Source: Variovorax sp. N23
GTDB taxonomy: Bacteria; Pseudomonadota; Gammaproteobacteria; Burkholderiales; Burkholderiaceae_C
Direction of reading: 5' to 3'
Length of the DNA: 64,000 nucleotides
Assembly: GCF_025486315.1 (NCBI RefSeq)
Contig: NZ_JAOOPY010000008.1
Coordinates: 62,001-126,000, forward strand
Both the position numbers and the translations under genes were made by a program. The notes beneath the pieces were generated by a model, which searched no databases, was not told the origin of the DNA, and worked only from the letters and a program-made list of their open reading frames with translations. This document shows positions 37,025-46,137 of the stretch, piece by piece; position 1 is the first letter of the stretch, and every line of letters begins with the position of its first letter.

Positions 37025-37969
37025 ATGCGGACCATGAGAACCGCGGTCTGCACACTGTTCGAGGGTCACTACCACCATGGCGTGGCGGCACTCGTGAACT
37101 CGCTGATCGCCGCGGGCTACGAAGGCACGGTGTGGGTCGGCCACCGCGGACCGCTGCCCGGCTGGCTGACGCGGCACGCGGGCTTCGATCCCGGTGCGGC
37201 GCGGCTGCAGGTCACGCCCCAGGTGGCGCTGCACGCCGTGGCGCTCGACCCGCCGCGCAGCCTCAACTACCAGAAGCCGGCCTTCATGCGCGCATTGCTG
37301 CAGGTGCACGACCCGGCGGCCGAAGCGGTGGTCTACCTCGACCCCGACTTGGTGGTGAAGTGCGCGTGGTCGGAGATCGAAGCCTGGTTCGCCGACGGCG
37401 CGGTCGCGCTGGTCGAAGACGTCGACGGCGCCCTGCCGTCGGACCATCCGCGGCGCGAACGCTGGCGCGACTTCTTCGCCGCGCAGGGCGAGTTCCCGCG
37501 CCGCGGGCTGGAGCGCTACTACAACAGCGGCTTCATCGGGGTGCCACGGGTGCGGGAGGAACTGCTCGCGGCATGGCAGCGCATCTGCGAGCAAATCGCC
37601 GCGCAGGCCGGCGGCGCGTTGCGCGAACGCAAGCTGGGCGCACCGGGCCATCCCTTCCACTCGACGGACGAGGACGCGCTCAACTTCGCGCTGATGCTGA
37701 CCGATGTGCCACTGCACACGCAGGGCCCCGAGGCGATGGACTTCGCGCCGGGCGGACGGCACCTGTCGCATGCGGTGGGGGCGGCCAAGCCCTGGCAGGG
37801 CCATCACTTCCGCGGTGCGCTGCGCGGGCGGCCGCCGTCCATCGCGAGCCAGGCCTTCTACCGCTTCGCGCGCGGCCCGCTCGCCTCGCTGTCGCCCCTG
37901 ACGCTGGCGCGGCGGCGGGTGTCGATGGCGCTGGCCACGGCGCTCGGACGGCTGTACCGGCGGCGCTGA
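37025..37969 (+). CDS. GT-A-fold glycosyltransferase-like protein
   Basis: A 314-residue soluble protein. AVCTLFEGHYHHGVAALVNS at the N-terminus and VVYLDPDLVVK, a DxD motif for divalent metal and nucleotide-sugar, at about residue 103-113 suggest a GT8-like nucleotide-diphospho-sugar transferase fold; YYNSGFIGVPR and HSTDEDALNFAL are also typical of that group. No polysaccharide genes adjoin it, so the acceptor is unknown. An alternative start at ATG 37034 would remove three residues. Confidence 0.62.
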   Translation: MRTMRTAVCTLFEGHYHHGVAALVNSLIAAGYEGTVWVGHRGPLPGWLTRHAGFDPGAARLQVTPQVALHAVALDPPRSLNYQKPAFMRALLQVHDPAAEAVVYLDPDLVVKCAWSEIEAWFADGAVALVEDVDGALPSDHPRRERWRDFFAAQGEFPRRGLERYYNSGFIGVPRVREELLAAWQRICEQIAAQAGGALRERKLGAPGHPFHSTDEDALNFALMLTDVPLHTQGPEAMDFAPGGRHLSHAVGAAKPWQGHHFRGALRGRPPSIASQAFYRFARGPLASLSPLTLARRRVSMALATALGRLYRRR

Positions 37970-37990
37970 CGCCGAGGGCCGCGCAGCGGG

Positions 37991-38341
37991 TCAGGGCTGC
38001 GGCGGCTGGGCGAGCACCCAGCGCGCCAGCGTCTCGGATTCCGCCACCGTCATCCTGGGCTGGCGCGGCATGATGACGCGGCCCCATTCGCCCACGCCGC
38101 CGCCGCGGATCTTCCCGGCCAACCGTGCCGGCGCCGCAGCGTCGCCCTGGTAGCGCGCCGCGATCTGCGCGAAGCCCGGGCCGACCTGCTTGCGGACCAT
38201 GCCGTGGCAGGCCATGCAGCCGTAGCTTCCGCTCAGGCGCAGGGCATCGGACGGCCCGTCTGCGGCCTGCGCGGTGGCGATCGGCAGACTGGCGAGCAAA
38301 AGGATGCGCACGCCGAGTGCCACGACTGCGCAATCCATCAC
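37991..38341 (-). CDS. Periplasmic class I cytochrome c
   Basis: A 116-residue c-type cytochrome with a signal peptide (VRILLLASLPIATAQA, cleavage near residue 27) and one haem motif GCMACH (C42, C45, H46); the distal ligand is probably the Met in VIMPRQPRMT. The C-terminus ends in an alpha helix (ETLARWVLAQPPQP) typical of c551/c5 types. It starts GTG-ATG (38341/38338). It is convergent with the transferase gene. Electron-transfer partner not identified. Confidence 0.85.
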   Translation of the reverse strand: MMDCAVVALGVRILLLASLPIATAQAADGPSDALRLSGSYGCMACHGMVRKQVGPGFAQIAARYQGDAAAPARLAGKIRGGGVGEWGRVIMPRQPRMTVAESETLARWVLAQPPQP

Positions 38342-38352
38342 CGCTCGCCCTC

Positions 38353-38399
38353 GAAATGATTTTTTGGTTTCACTTTTATCATTTCATTGATATCATTTC
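38353..38399. promoter_or_regulatory. TATCATTTC repeats in a promoter
   Basis: TATCATTTC occurs at 38377-38385 and 38391-38399 (14 bp apart) and as the inverted core GAAATGAT at 38353-38360, directly before the start of the small gene at 38403. The same nonamer appears twice in front of the chemoreceptor gene (44299, 44322). Strong AT richness in this high-GC genome supports a control region. Confidence 0.5.
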
Positions 38400-38402
38400 C
38401 AC

Positions 38403-38819
38403 ATGCCGACCGACGCTATCTTGCACGAGGTCGCCACGAAGACGACCGTGACCAAGACCTCACTCACCGATGCGCCCCGCGGTTTTTCCACCTCCGCATG
38501 GCAGGCACTCGAGCGCGCAGCGGTCACGCGCCGTTCTGCGGCGACCGTGCTCCGGCTGCTGGCCCGGCTGGCTCGGCCGCTCGTCCCCGCCGCATCGGAC
38601 CTGAGGCTCGATGCGTCGCGCGCCCGGTTGCCGGTGCTGGAATCGACGGGCCGCTCGCTGGCGATCGGCGCCCCCTTCGAGCAATGGGCCGCCCTCACCG
38701 ATGCCTATGCGGAGCAGTTCCTGCGCATGCAGCGGGGCGACCCGCGCGCCCGCGACGAGGCCATGCGCCTGTCGTGCGAAATGCTGCGCATGAACGAGGG
38801 CATGCGCAGCATGGGGTGA
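38403..38819 (+). CDS. Hypothetical helical protein in the signalling cluster
   Basis: A 138-residue soluble protein (MPTDAILHEVATKTTVTKTS...). It looks all-helical, with an Ala/Leu/Arg-rich centre and a Met-rich tail (QFLRMQRGDPRARDEAMRLS). It matches no family I know. It shares TATCATTTC promoter repeats with the chemoreceptor gene, and its stop is 14 bp before the convergent receiver-HPt gene; both point to a place in the same signalling network. Confidence 0.55.
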   Translation: MPTDAILHEVATKTTVTKTSLTDAPRGFSTSAWQALERAAVTRRSAATVLRLLARLARPLVPAASDLRLDASRARLPVLESTGRSLAIGAPFEQWAALTDAYAEQFLRMQRGDPRARDEAMRLSCEMLRMNEGMRSMG

Positions 38820-38832
38820 TGCGGCGCTGGTT

Positions 38833-39579
38833 TCAGGCGGCGGGCCGACAGAGTGACTTCACGAGCGCGCGGATCTGGCCCCAATCGGACGTCATGGCCG
38901 CAAAGGCCTGCCCTTCGGCAGCCGCATGTTCCAGCCGGCGCGCCATCGCATGGCCTTCGGTGCTGCCAATGAGTTGCAGCACCGACTTGAGGTTGTGCGC
39001 CACGCGGCGCAACGCGCCCGCATCCTGGGTGGCGCAGGCCTGGTCGCCCGCATCGACGTCGGCCGGGAGCTGCGCCAGGCAGCTCGCGAGGAACTCGTCG
39101 AACAGCGCGGCCTGTCCGCCGAAATGGTCGTCGATGGCGCGCTGTCGCTGCGTCGCGGGCAGGCTGTCGGTCAGCACCACCGCCTGTGCAAGCGACAGAG
39201 GGCTGGCGCCGCCGATGGCCTGCTCGACGCAGGCCACCAGATCGAGGTAGGGCACCGGTTTGTCCAGCACCCGGAAGACGCCCAGTTCGGCGGCGAGTTC
39301 GCGGGTGGCGGCCGAAACACCGGCGCTGAAGATCACCACCTGCATCGCGCTGGAGCCCGGCTGCTCGCGCAGGGCGTGGAACATGTGCATCGCGTTGCCG
39401 TCAGGCAGCATCAGGTCGGAGATGAACAGGTCGACGTCCTGCCGGCCAAGCTGCTCCCACGCCTCGGCGATGGACCTCGCTTCGACGAGTTCGATGGGCA
39501 GTTCGGCGAGCGCCATGCCGACGAAGCGGCGGATCGAGGCGTCGTCCTCGAGCAGCAGGACGCGGCTCGGCGGCGTCAT
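38833..39579 (-). CDS. Receiver-HPt two-component protein
   Basis: A 248-residue protein with an N-terminal receiver (residues 1-125: acidic pair E11/D12, phospho-acceptor D55 in FISDLMLPDG, K107 in LDKPVP) and a C-terminal histidine phosphotransfer domain with H195 in AHNLKSV. It can thus accept phosphate on D55 and exchange through H195 in a multistep relay. ATG overlaps the preceding HTH-receiver stop by four bases. The kinase at 41696 lacks its own receiver or HPt and is the natural partner; that pairing is inference. Confidence 0.86.
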   Translation of the reverse strand: MTPPSRVLLLEDDASIRRFVGMALAELPIELVEARSIAEAWEQLGRQDVDLFISDLMLPDGNAMHMFHALREQPGSSAMQVVIFSAGVSAATRELAAELGVFRVLDKPVPYLDLVACVEQAIGGASPLSLAQAVVLTDSLPATQRQRAIDDHFGGQAALFDEFLASCLAQLPADVDAGDQACATQDAGALRRVAHNLKSVLQLIGSTEGHAMARRLEHAAAEGQAFAAMTSDWGQIRALVKSLCRPAA

Positions 39580-40229
39580 GCAACCACGGCGTCGCGCTGC
39601 CCCAGCAGCTCGCGAATGCGCCGGGGCAGGTCCGTGACCATGCGCGACTTGTGCACGATGGGCACGTCGTCCAGGGCGAACATGTAGGGCGCCAGGTCCG
39701 TCTCGTCGAGCGAGGTCAGCACGATCAACCGGCTGTCTGCGAACTGCGCGTGGGAACGCAGGCTCGCGATCAGCGTCGCGCCGTCCATGCCCGGAAGCAG
39801 GATGTCCACGATCAAAAGGGCCGGCCGCAGCTGACCGGCCATGGCCAGGCCGGCGAAACCGTCGTCTGCCACGAAGATCTCGAGTTCGGGAAAGTCGTTA
39901 CGCAGCAGCATCGACGCGAGCTTCTGGTAGTGCTTCGAGTCCTCGATGATCAGGACCTTGGCCTTCCCGCCGCTTTGCGCCGAACCCGCTGCCACCGCGG
40001 CGTCTGCCGCCGTCCTGCCGGCGCTTCGCTTCTTGCCATGGCTTTCGCGGCCTTGCAGAAACGCGTCGACCGACGCCCGATCGATGCGCCGATGGCCGCC
40101 GGGGGTCTTCCAGGCCTGCAACTCGCCACGGTCGACCATGAGCTGGACAGACCGCACGGCCAGGCCGAGAAGTGCCGCCACGTCGCGCGTGCTGTAGTCC
40201 GTGTCTGGAGCGTCCGATGCTTTGTTCAT
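39576..40229 (-). CDS. Excisionase-type HTH fused to a C-terminal receiver domain
   Basis: A 217-residue protein with reversed order relative to most response regulators. Residues about 12-58 are a MerR/excisionase-like helix-turn-helix (YSTRDVAALLGLAVRSVQL, then WKTPGGHRRIDRASVDAFLQ); a basic linker (SHGKKRSAGR) follows; residues about 91-205 are a receiver with D97, phospho-acceptor D142 (LLIVDILLPGMDG) and K194 (IVHKSR). It overlaps the receiver-HPt gene and is divergent from the single-receiver gene at 40346. Confidence 0.83.
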   Translation of the reverse strand: MNKASDAPDTDYSTRDVAALLGLAVRSVQLMVDRGELQAWKTPGGHRRIDRASVDAFLQGRESHGKKRSAGRTAADAAVAAGSAQSGGKAKVLIIEDSKHYQKLASMLLRNDFPELEIFVADDGFAGLAMAGQLRPALLIVDILLPGMDGATLIASLRSHAQFADSRLIVLTSLDETDLAPYMFALDDVPIVHKSRMVTDLPRRIRELLGQRDAVVA

Positions 40230-40345
40230 GGCTGCGTGAATTTTGGCCTGGATCCAGGCAAATCGGCAAATGTGATGCCTTCAGTTTATTTCAGTTCTGC
40301 CGATACTTCCATGTCATCCGCCACAAAACCCCGCTCGATATCGTC

Positions 40346-40723
40346 ATGAACAGCATCCTCATCGTCGAAGACCACTCCGACATACGCCGGTTGATCCGCA
40401 TGACGCTGGAGTTCGCGGGCCATGGCGACAACGTGGCGGAAGCGAGCGACGGCGACACGGGCCTGGCCATGGCGCGCGCGCTGCGGCCGGACGTGGTGAT
40501 CACCGACGTGATGATGCCCGGGGCCACCAGCGGTCTGAGCCTGTGCCAGACCTTGACGTCGGACCCCGCGATGTCGGGGACCGCCATCGTGATGATTTCT
40601 GCGAATTGCCGGGCCGAAGACCGCCTTGCGGGTCTCGAGGCCGGCGCACGGGCCTACCTGGTCAAGCCGTTCAGCCCGTTGGAACTGGTGAAGACGCTGG
40701 AAGCGCTGGGCGTGTCGGCATGA
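40346..40723 (+). CDS. Single-domain response regulator
   Basis: A 125-residue receiver with no output domain: E8/D9, phospho-acceptor D54 (VITDVMMPG), S/T switch in VMISAN and K107 in LVKPFS. CheY-like in size, it probably passes phosphate onward or binds a target. Its stop overlaps the start of the HD-GYP gene by four bases (ATGA), so the two are made together. Confidence 0.9.
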   Translation: MNSILIVEDHSDIRRLIRMTLEFAGHGDNVAEASDGDTGLAMARALRPDVVITDVMMPGATSGLSLCQTLTSDPAMSGTAIVMISANCRAEDRLAGLEAGARAYLVKPFSPLELVKTLEALGVSA

Positions 40724-41481
40724 CATCCCTCGCGCCCGATGGCAGCAAGCGCTTCGACGACGCCGCATCGGCGCAGATGGAGACGTTGCTCGCCGACTTC
40801 GGGAAGATGTACCAGGAGCGCAACGAGGCCCTGCGCGAGGTCGTCGCCGCGCACCAGGACGCGCTCTACAAGCTGGCGCTCGCCGCCGAGTACAAGGACG
40901 ACGACACCGGCGTGCACATCGTGCGCATCGGGGTGCTGGCCGAAGCCCTGGCGCTGGCGCTGGGCCAGAGCCGGACCTGGTCGACCCTGCTGCGCAAGGC
41001 GGCGCCGATGCACGACATCGGCAAGATCGGCATCCCGGATGCCGTGCTGAAGAAGCCGGGCGGCCTGACGCCCGAAGAACGCGGCGTGATGAACCGGCAC
41101 CCGGAGATCGGCGCGGAGATTCTCGGACGGTCGCGCGTGCCACTGTTCCAGCTGGCCGCGGAGATTTCTCTCTCCCACCACGAGCGCTTCGATGGCGGCG
41201 GCTATCCCAAGGGCCTGGCCGGCGTCGCCATCCCGTTGGCCGGGCGCATCGTCGCGGTGGTGGACTTCTTCGACGCACTCTCGATGGCACGGTGCTACCG
41301 GCCGGCGTTCGCCACCGAGGAGGTCCGGCGCATGCTGCTCGCGGAGCGCGGCAAGTCCTTCGATCCCCGGGTGGTCGACACGTTGCTCGACCACTGGGCG
41401 CCCTTCGTGTCGCTGCGCGACCGCGTGACCGAGAGCCGCGTCAGCTTCGGCGACCTTGTCCACGCGATCGACCACGAATGA
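40720..41481 (+). CDS. HD-GYP domain phosphodiesterase
   Basis: A 253-residue cytosolic HD-GYP protein. A short coiled segment (residues about 20-50) precedes the HD motif at H98-D99 (MHDIGKIGIP) and HHERFDGGGYPKG (about residues 153-165), where the full GYP triad is present. Family enzymes hydrolyse cyclic di-GMP. It has no attached receiver; the single-receiver protein made from the overlapping gene upstream is probably its input. The stop overlaps a 70-codon remnant by four bases. Confidence 0.9.
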   Translation: MTSLAPDGSKRFDDAASAQMETLLADFGKMYQERNEALREVVAAHQDALYKLALAAEYKDDDTGVHIVRIGVLAEALALALGQSRTWSTLLRKAAPMHDIGKIGIPDAVLKKPGGLTPEERGVMNRHPEIGAEILGRSRVPLFQLAAEISLSHHERFDGGGYPKGLAGVAIPLAGRIVAVVDFFDALSMARCYRPAFATEEVRRMLLAERGKSFDPRVVDTLLDHWAPFVSLRDRVTESRVSFGDLVHAIDHE

Positions 41482-41690
41482 AGCGATCGGGCACCGTGCG
41501 CGCGTACATCTGGCCCCACTACGACGGCATGACCTACCGCAACCCGCACGATCGTTCGCTCAGCGGCATCGACATCGACCTGTCGGCGCAGCTCGCGCAG
41601 GCTCTGCAGGCCCGGCTGGAGTACGCCTTCCATGTGCTGCCCGACGCCGCCGCACGCCGCAACGGCTTGTCGACCATCGTCGTCCACTGA
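41478..41690 (+). pseudogene. Truncated SBP_bac_3-type sensor fragment
   Basis: A 70-codon open frame starting at ATG 41478, overlapping the HD-GYP stop (ATGA). VRAYIWPHYDGMTYRNPHDRSL, GIDIDLSAQLAQALQARLEY is the beginning of a family 3 solute-binding/sensor domain, which then ends abruptly at TGA 41688-41690. The rest of that domain (normally near 220 residues) is missing; the kinase gene begins six bases later. I read it as the leftover of an input domain once encoded upstream of the kinase. Confidence 0.6.
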
Positions 41691-41695
41691 GCACC

Positions 41696-44203
41696 ATGCA
41701 AGGCCCGCAAGACACACAACCCTGGCCAGCGAGTCGCATCGTCCGGCTCGTCGGCCTGTCGCTGGTGGTCGTGATGTTCGCGATCTCGGTGGCACTGCTG
41801 TTCAAGGACCGCGCCTCGGCCATCGATGCGCAACAGAAGCGCAATGCGCTGTATGCGCGCGTCCTCGAAGATCACGTGACGCGCAGCGTCGACACCGCGG
41901 CCATCTCGCTGGCCAGCGTCGCGAACGACCTGGGCGTGCCGCTGACCGCCACGAGCACGGCCGTCTCCGCCAACCTCCGGCAGTTGGTCCTGAGCCTTCC
42001 CTTGTTGCGTGACATGGCTGTCGTCGACATGAAGGGGCTGGTCACGGCCGCCAGCGGTGCCGACGATGTGGGACGTCGGATCGACCTGACTCGGCTTGGG
42101 CCGCTGCCAAGCGAAGGAAGCGACGCACTTGGCAATTACATTCCCGGGCGCGGCCTGGCTGCGCTGGCAAAAGGCGCCGACACCCCGCCGTCGCCGGCAT
42201 CCGTCGGCGTGATCCCTCTGATGCGCCGCGCCCGGCTGCCGTCGGGCGACGTCATCGTCCTCGCACTGATCCATCCGGAAGGCCTGGTGCGTTACATGCG
42301 ACTCACGATCGACGACCCCGGCAGCCGGGCCGCCCTCTTCGGATACGACGGTCGCCTGTATGGCGACACAGGCGCCGGGGTCCCGGGGACGCTGCTGCGC
42401 GAGCATCCGGTGTTCCGGAGGTTCCTGCCCCGCATCGGGCATGCCAACTACCTGGAGGCAGGTCTCGATCCGGACCCACAGACCGGCGCGTTCCGCGCCT
42501 CGAGTTCAAGACCGGTGGTCGTTCTGGTGGAACGCCCCCTGCAAGCAGTGATGGACGACTGGTTCAAGAGCGTGCGCGTCCGGATGGTCTTCATCCTGGT
42601 CGCATCGCTCATTCTCACGAGCCTGACGCTCATCGCATCACGCAGCCTGTACGCCCGCGAGGAGGCGCAGCAGCGGGTCGAGTCCATGCAACGGAAGATC
42701 GCCCGCAGCGAGCAGGAACTCAACGTCATCGTCCGCAGTGTCCAGGAACTCCTCTTCAGAACCGATGCACAAGGCAGGCTGACCTTCGTCAACGCGCACT
42801 GGATGGCGGCGACGGGCGAATCCCAGGCCGCCATCATCGGGACGCGCCTTGTCGACCTCGTGGCGCCCGAGGAGCAGTCGATCGTCCAGGCGATGCTCGA
42901 CCGCGAGGCCGCTCGGGGAGCCCGCGCCGCGACGCTGACCTTCTGGGCAGGAACCGACCACCCCCGGCGCGTCGACATCGCACTGGTTCCGCTGCACGAC
43001 GGCAAGCAGGCCACGGGCTTTGCGGGCAGCGCCGTGGACATCACGGCGCGCGAGGAGGCGGAGGCACGGCTCGCCGAGCAGCTGGCGTTCGTGGCGCTGC
43101 TGCTGCACATGAGCCCCTTGCCGATGTCGATGCGTGACATGTCCGGCCGTTACCTCGACGTGAACCGGGCCTGGCTGGAATTCGCCGGGCGCACCAAGAG
43201 CGACGTGCTCGGGAAGCCAGGCGACCGATTCATCCCCGACGCCGAAGCACGCCTGCACGAAGCCTACGACCAGCGGCTGCAGGGTTCCGGCGTACAGCTT
43301 CAGTACGAAGCCGTCCACACGCACTCCGACGGGACGAAGTGCGATCTGCTCATCAACAAGGTGCTGGTGATCGGCCGCGACGGCAAGGCGCAGGGCATCC
43401 TGACCACCTTCATGGACGTCACCGAACTGCGCAACGCCGCCCGTGCCACGCAGGAGGCGCGCGAGGTCGCCGAAGAGGCCTCGCGTGCCAAGAGCGAGTT
43501 CATCGCCAACATCAGCCACGAGTTGCGCACACCGCTGCAGTCGATCATCGGCTTCTCGGAACTGGGCGCGGGCCGTGTGCGCAACGACGCGGTGGTCGCA
43601 GGGATGTTCACCGACGTCCTGGCCTCGGGCCAGCGCATGCTGGCCCTGGTGAACGACCTGCTCGACGTGTCCAAGATCGACAGCGCCGTCGGCACGATCC
43701 ACCTGGAACGAACCGACCTGCGACCGTTGCTGCGCACCGTGGTGCAGGAGCTCGGCCCGCTGTTCGGCGCGAAGCAGCTGACGGTCGACATGCAGTTGCC
43801 GACGACGGCGCTGTCCGCGAAGGTCGATCCGTTCCGCTTCCAGCAGGTGGTGCGCAACGTCCTGGCGAATGCGATCCGCTTCTCGCCCACGGGCGAGTCG
43901 ATCGACGTGGGCGCCCGGACCGCCTCGGACGGGAGCCTGCACCTCTGGTTCCGCGACCACGGACCCGGCATCCCGCCCGACGAGTTCGAGGACATCTTCG
44001 ATGCCTTCGTCCAGTCGAGCAAGACCAAGGACGGTTCCGGCGGCACGGGCCTGGGCCTGGCCATCTGCCGGAAGATCCTGGACGCACACCGCGGCACGAT
44101 CAGCGCCAGCAATGCCAGGGACGGCGGCGCCCGCTTCGACGTCCTGCTGCCGTCGAACGAGTTCAGCGAGACCACACCGGGCGTGCTGACCGAACTCGTC
44201 TGA
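41696..44203 (+). CDS. Membrane PAS histidine kinase
   Basis: An 835-residue sensor kinase. TM1 about residues 14-36 (RLVGLSLVVVMFAISVALLF), a roughly 245-residue periplasmic Cache-like domain, TM2 about 283-306 (MVFILVASLILTSLTLIA), two PAS domains (about 335-450 and 455-575), HisKA with H608 in NISHELRTPLQ, and HATPase_c with N-box VVRNVLANAIRFSP, G1 DHGPGIPP and G2 GGTGLGLAI. It has no receiver, so relay through the receiver-HPt protein at 38833 or the single receiver at 40346 is likely. Confidence 0.9.
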   Translation: MQGPQDTQPWPASRIVRLVGLSLVVVMFAISVALLFKDRASAIDAQQKRNALYARVLEDHVTRSVDTAAISLASVANDLGVPLTATSTAVSANLRQLVLSLPLLRDMAVVDMKGLVTAASGADDVGRRIDLTRLGPLPSEGSDALGNYIPGRGLAALAKGADTPPSPASVGVIPLMRRARLPSGDVIVLALIHPEGLVRYMRLTIDDPGSRAALFGYDGRLYGDTGAGVPGTLLREHPVFRRFLPRIGHANYLEAGLDPDPQTGAFRASSSRPVVVLVERPLQAVMDDWFKSVRVRMVFILVASLILTSLTLIASRSLYAREEAQQRVESMQRKIARSEQELNVIVRSVQELLFRTDAQGRLTFVNAHWMAATGESQAAIIGTRLVDLVAPEEQSIVQAMLDREAARGARAATLTFWAGTDHPRRVDIALVPLHDGKQATGFAGSAVDITAREEAEARLAEQLAFVALLLHMSPLPMSMRDMSGRYLDVNRAWLEFAGRTKSDVLGKPGDRFIPDAEARLHEAYDQRLQGSGVQLQYEAVHTHSDGTKCDLLINKVLVIGRDGKAQGILTTFMDVTELRNAARATQEAREVAEEASRAKSEFIANISHELRTPLQSIIGFSELGAGRVRNDAVVAGMFTDVLASGQRMLALVNDLLDVSKIDSAVGTIHLERTDLRPLLRTVVQELGPLFGAKQLTVDMQLPTTALSAKVDPFRFQQVVRNVLANAIRFSPTGESIDVGARTASDGSLHLWFRDHGPGIPPDEFEDIFDAFVQSSKTKDGSGGTGLGLAICRKILDAHRGTISASNARDGGARFDVLLPSNEFSETTPGVLTELV

Positions 44204-44291
44204 GCGCCGCAGCGCCGTCACGCGTCGCACCCGAGGGCCGGGCGACACGCATGAAACGGCAATATCAGCACAAGTTCACATCGGCAGGGTG

Positions 44292-44330
44292 ATTGATTTA
44301 TCATTTCAATCAATTTGAGTTTATCATTTC
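44292..44330. promoter_or_regulatory. TATCATTTC repeats and palindrome upstream of the chemoreceptor
   Basis: ATTGATT (44292-44298) and AATCAAT (44308-44314) form perfect inverted arms around TATCATTTC (44299-44307); a second TATCATTTC follows at 44322-44330, 23 bp from the first. The same nonamer precedes the gene at 38403. The region is about 100 bp before the chemoreceptor start. Confidence 0.55.
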
Positions 44331-44425
44331 TGACACGCCGGCAACGCGATCCTGCACAGTGCCGTCGATGGAGTGGAACGCGGCGGATTGACCCGACGTC
44401 CTCGACTCTTTTCTGGGTGTCTCAA

Positions 44426-46135
44426 ATGAAGCTATTCGATGGTTTTGGCATTGCCAAACGTCTGTACGTCGCTCTTTTCGTTGTCGTCGCGGCCCTGGGC
44501 TGCCTGGCGCTGGTCTCGTGGCAGCAACTCGGCCATGTCCACAGGCTGGCGGGCGAGACCGGTTCGACCCGCGTCCCACAACTCCAGCGCATCGCGTCGA
44601 CGGAGCTCAGCGTGACGCGCATCTCGCTGCAGATCCGCCATGCCATCCTCGTGAGAACGCCGGAGGATCTGCGCATCACGCTCGCGGACATCGCGGCCAA
44701 GCGCAAGATCATCGAAGACAACGACGCACAGTTTCTCAAGGACCTCAAGGTCCCTTCGGCGCGCAAGGCGTTCGAGGAATTCGCCAAGCTCGAGAGCGAG
44801 TTCTGGCCGATCGCCGCCGCGAACATCCAGCTGATCGAAGCCGGGCGCAAGGACGAAGCCTTCGACATGCTGGTGGGCAAGACGATCCCGGCGCGCAACA
44901 AGCTGCTCGAATGGCTGAACACCGAGAAGATTCGCCAGGGCGAATTGTTGACGTCGGAGCTCGGTCAGATCGAACAGGCGGCCGCGAGCACGCGCTTCGC
45001 GCTGCTGGCGATCACCTTGGCGATCACGCTGGGGCTGACGGGGCTGTTCCTTCACATCGGCGGCCTGGTGCGCCGTCGCGTCGGGGCCGCCTCCGCCGTG
45101 GCCGAGCGGGTGAGCGCCGGTGACCTGACGGTGCCCGTCGTGAACCGGGTCCACGATGAATTCGAACCACTGATCGCGGCCCTGGCGGCGATGCAGGGCA
45201 ACCTGGTTCGCATCGTCGGCGAGGTCCGCACGGGCACGGACACGATGCTGACGGCCTCCCGCGAGATCGCCAGCGGCAACCAGGACCTGTCGTCGCGCAC
45301 CGAGGAACAGGCGAGTGCGCTGGAGCAGACCGCCGCCTCGATGGAGGAACTGGCCTCCACGGTCAAGCAGAACGCGGACAACGCGCGGCAGGCCAACCAA
45401 CTCGCCGTCGCGGCATCGGGCGTCGCCGTGCAGGGCGGTGAGGTCGTCGGCCAGGTGGTCGCAACGATGAACTCGATCGACGCGTCTTCCAAGAAGGTCG
45501 TCGACATCATCGGCGTCATCGACGGCATCGCCTTCCAGACCAACATCCTCGCCCTCAATGCCGCGGTGGAGGCGGCGCGCGCTGGCGAACAGGGTCGCGG
45601 CTTTGCGGTGGTGGCGTCGGAAGTGCGTAGTCTGGCGCAACGCTCGGCCGCAGCGGCCAAGGAGATCAAGGGCCTGATCGACGATTCGGTGGGGAAAGTG
45701 CGCGCGGGGACCGAACTGGTGGGCGACGCGGGCCGGATCATGGACGAGGTGGTCGGCAGCGTGCGCCGCGTCACGGACATCATGGGCGAGATCACGGCCG
45801 CCAGCCAGGAGCAGTCCACCGGCATCGAGCAGGTGAACCAGGCGATCATGCAGATGGACCAGGTGACGCAGCAGAACGCGGCGCTGGTCGAAGAGGCCGC
45901 CGCCGCCGCCGGCTCGCTGGAGGACCAGGCGTCGAGCCTGGTCGGCGTGGTCGCCGCCTTCAAGCTCAACGATGGCGACTCGGGCCGGCTGAACGGCAAC
46001 GCCACGGTTCGCCCGGTCGCCAGCCGTGCATCGGCTACCAGGAGGAAACCCGCGCTGCCGGGGCGCCCTGGCGGCAAGACCGCCGCCGCCCCCAAGCCGG
46101 TGCCCGCCGAATCGGCGGAGTGGGCGGAGTTCTGA
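44426..46135 (+). CDS. Methyl-accepting chemotaxis protein with C-terminal CheR/CheB tether
   Basis: A 569-residue chemoreceptor. TM1 about residues 11-32 ([20 protein letters not shown]), a four-helix-bundle periplasmic sensor (about 35-190), TM2 about 190-212, HAMP (about 213-265), and the cytoplasmic hairpin with the tip [20 protein letters not shown]. It ends SAEWAEF; xWxxF at the extreme C-terminus is the docking pentapeptide for CheR and CheB. The ligand is not evident. It shares promoter repeats with the small gene at 38403. Confidence 0.93.
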   Translation: MKLFDGFGIAKRLYVALFVVVAALGCLALVSWQQLGHVHRLAGETGSTRVPQLQRIASTELSVTRISLQIRHAILVRTPEDLRITLADIAAKRKIIEDNDAQFLKDLKVPSARKAFEEFAKLESEFWPIAAANIQLIEAGRKDEAFDMLVGKTIPARNKLLEWLNTEKIRQGELLTSELGQIEQAAASTRFALLAITLAITLGLTGLFLHIGGLVRRRVGAASAVAERVSAGDLTVPVVNRVHDEFEPLIAALAAMQGNLVRIVGEVRTGTDTMLTASREIASGNQDLSSRTEEQASALEQTAASMEELASTVKQNADNARQANQLAVAASGVAVQGGEVVGQVVATMNSIDASSKKVVDIIGVIDGIAFQTNILALNAAVEAARAGEQGRGFAVVASEVRSLAQRSAAAAKEIKGLIDDSVGKVRAGTELVGDAGRIMDEVVGSVRRVTDIMGEITAASQEQSTGIEQVNQAIMQMDQVTQQNAALVEEAAAAAGSLEDQASSLVGVVAAFKLNDGDSGRLNGNATVRPVASRASATRRKPALPGRPGGKTAAAPKPVPAESAEWAEF

Positions 46136-46137
46136 CC

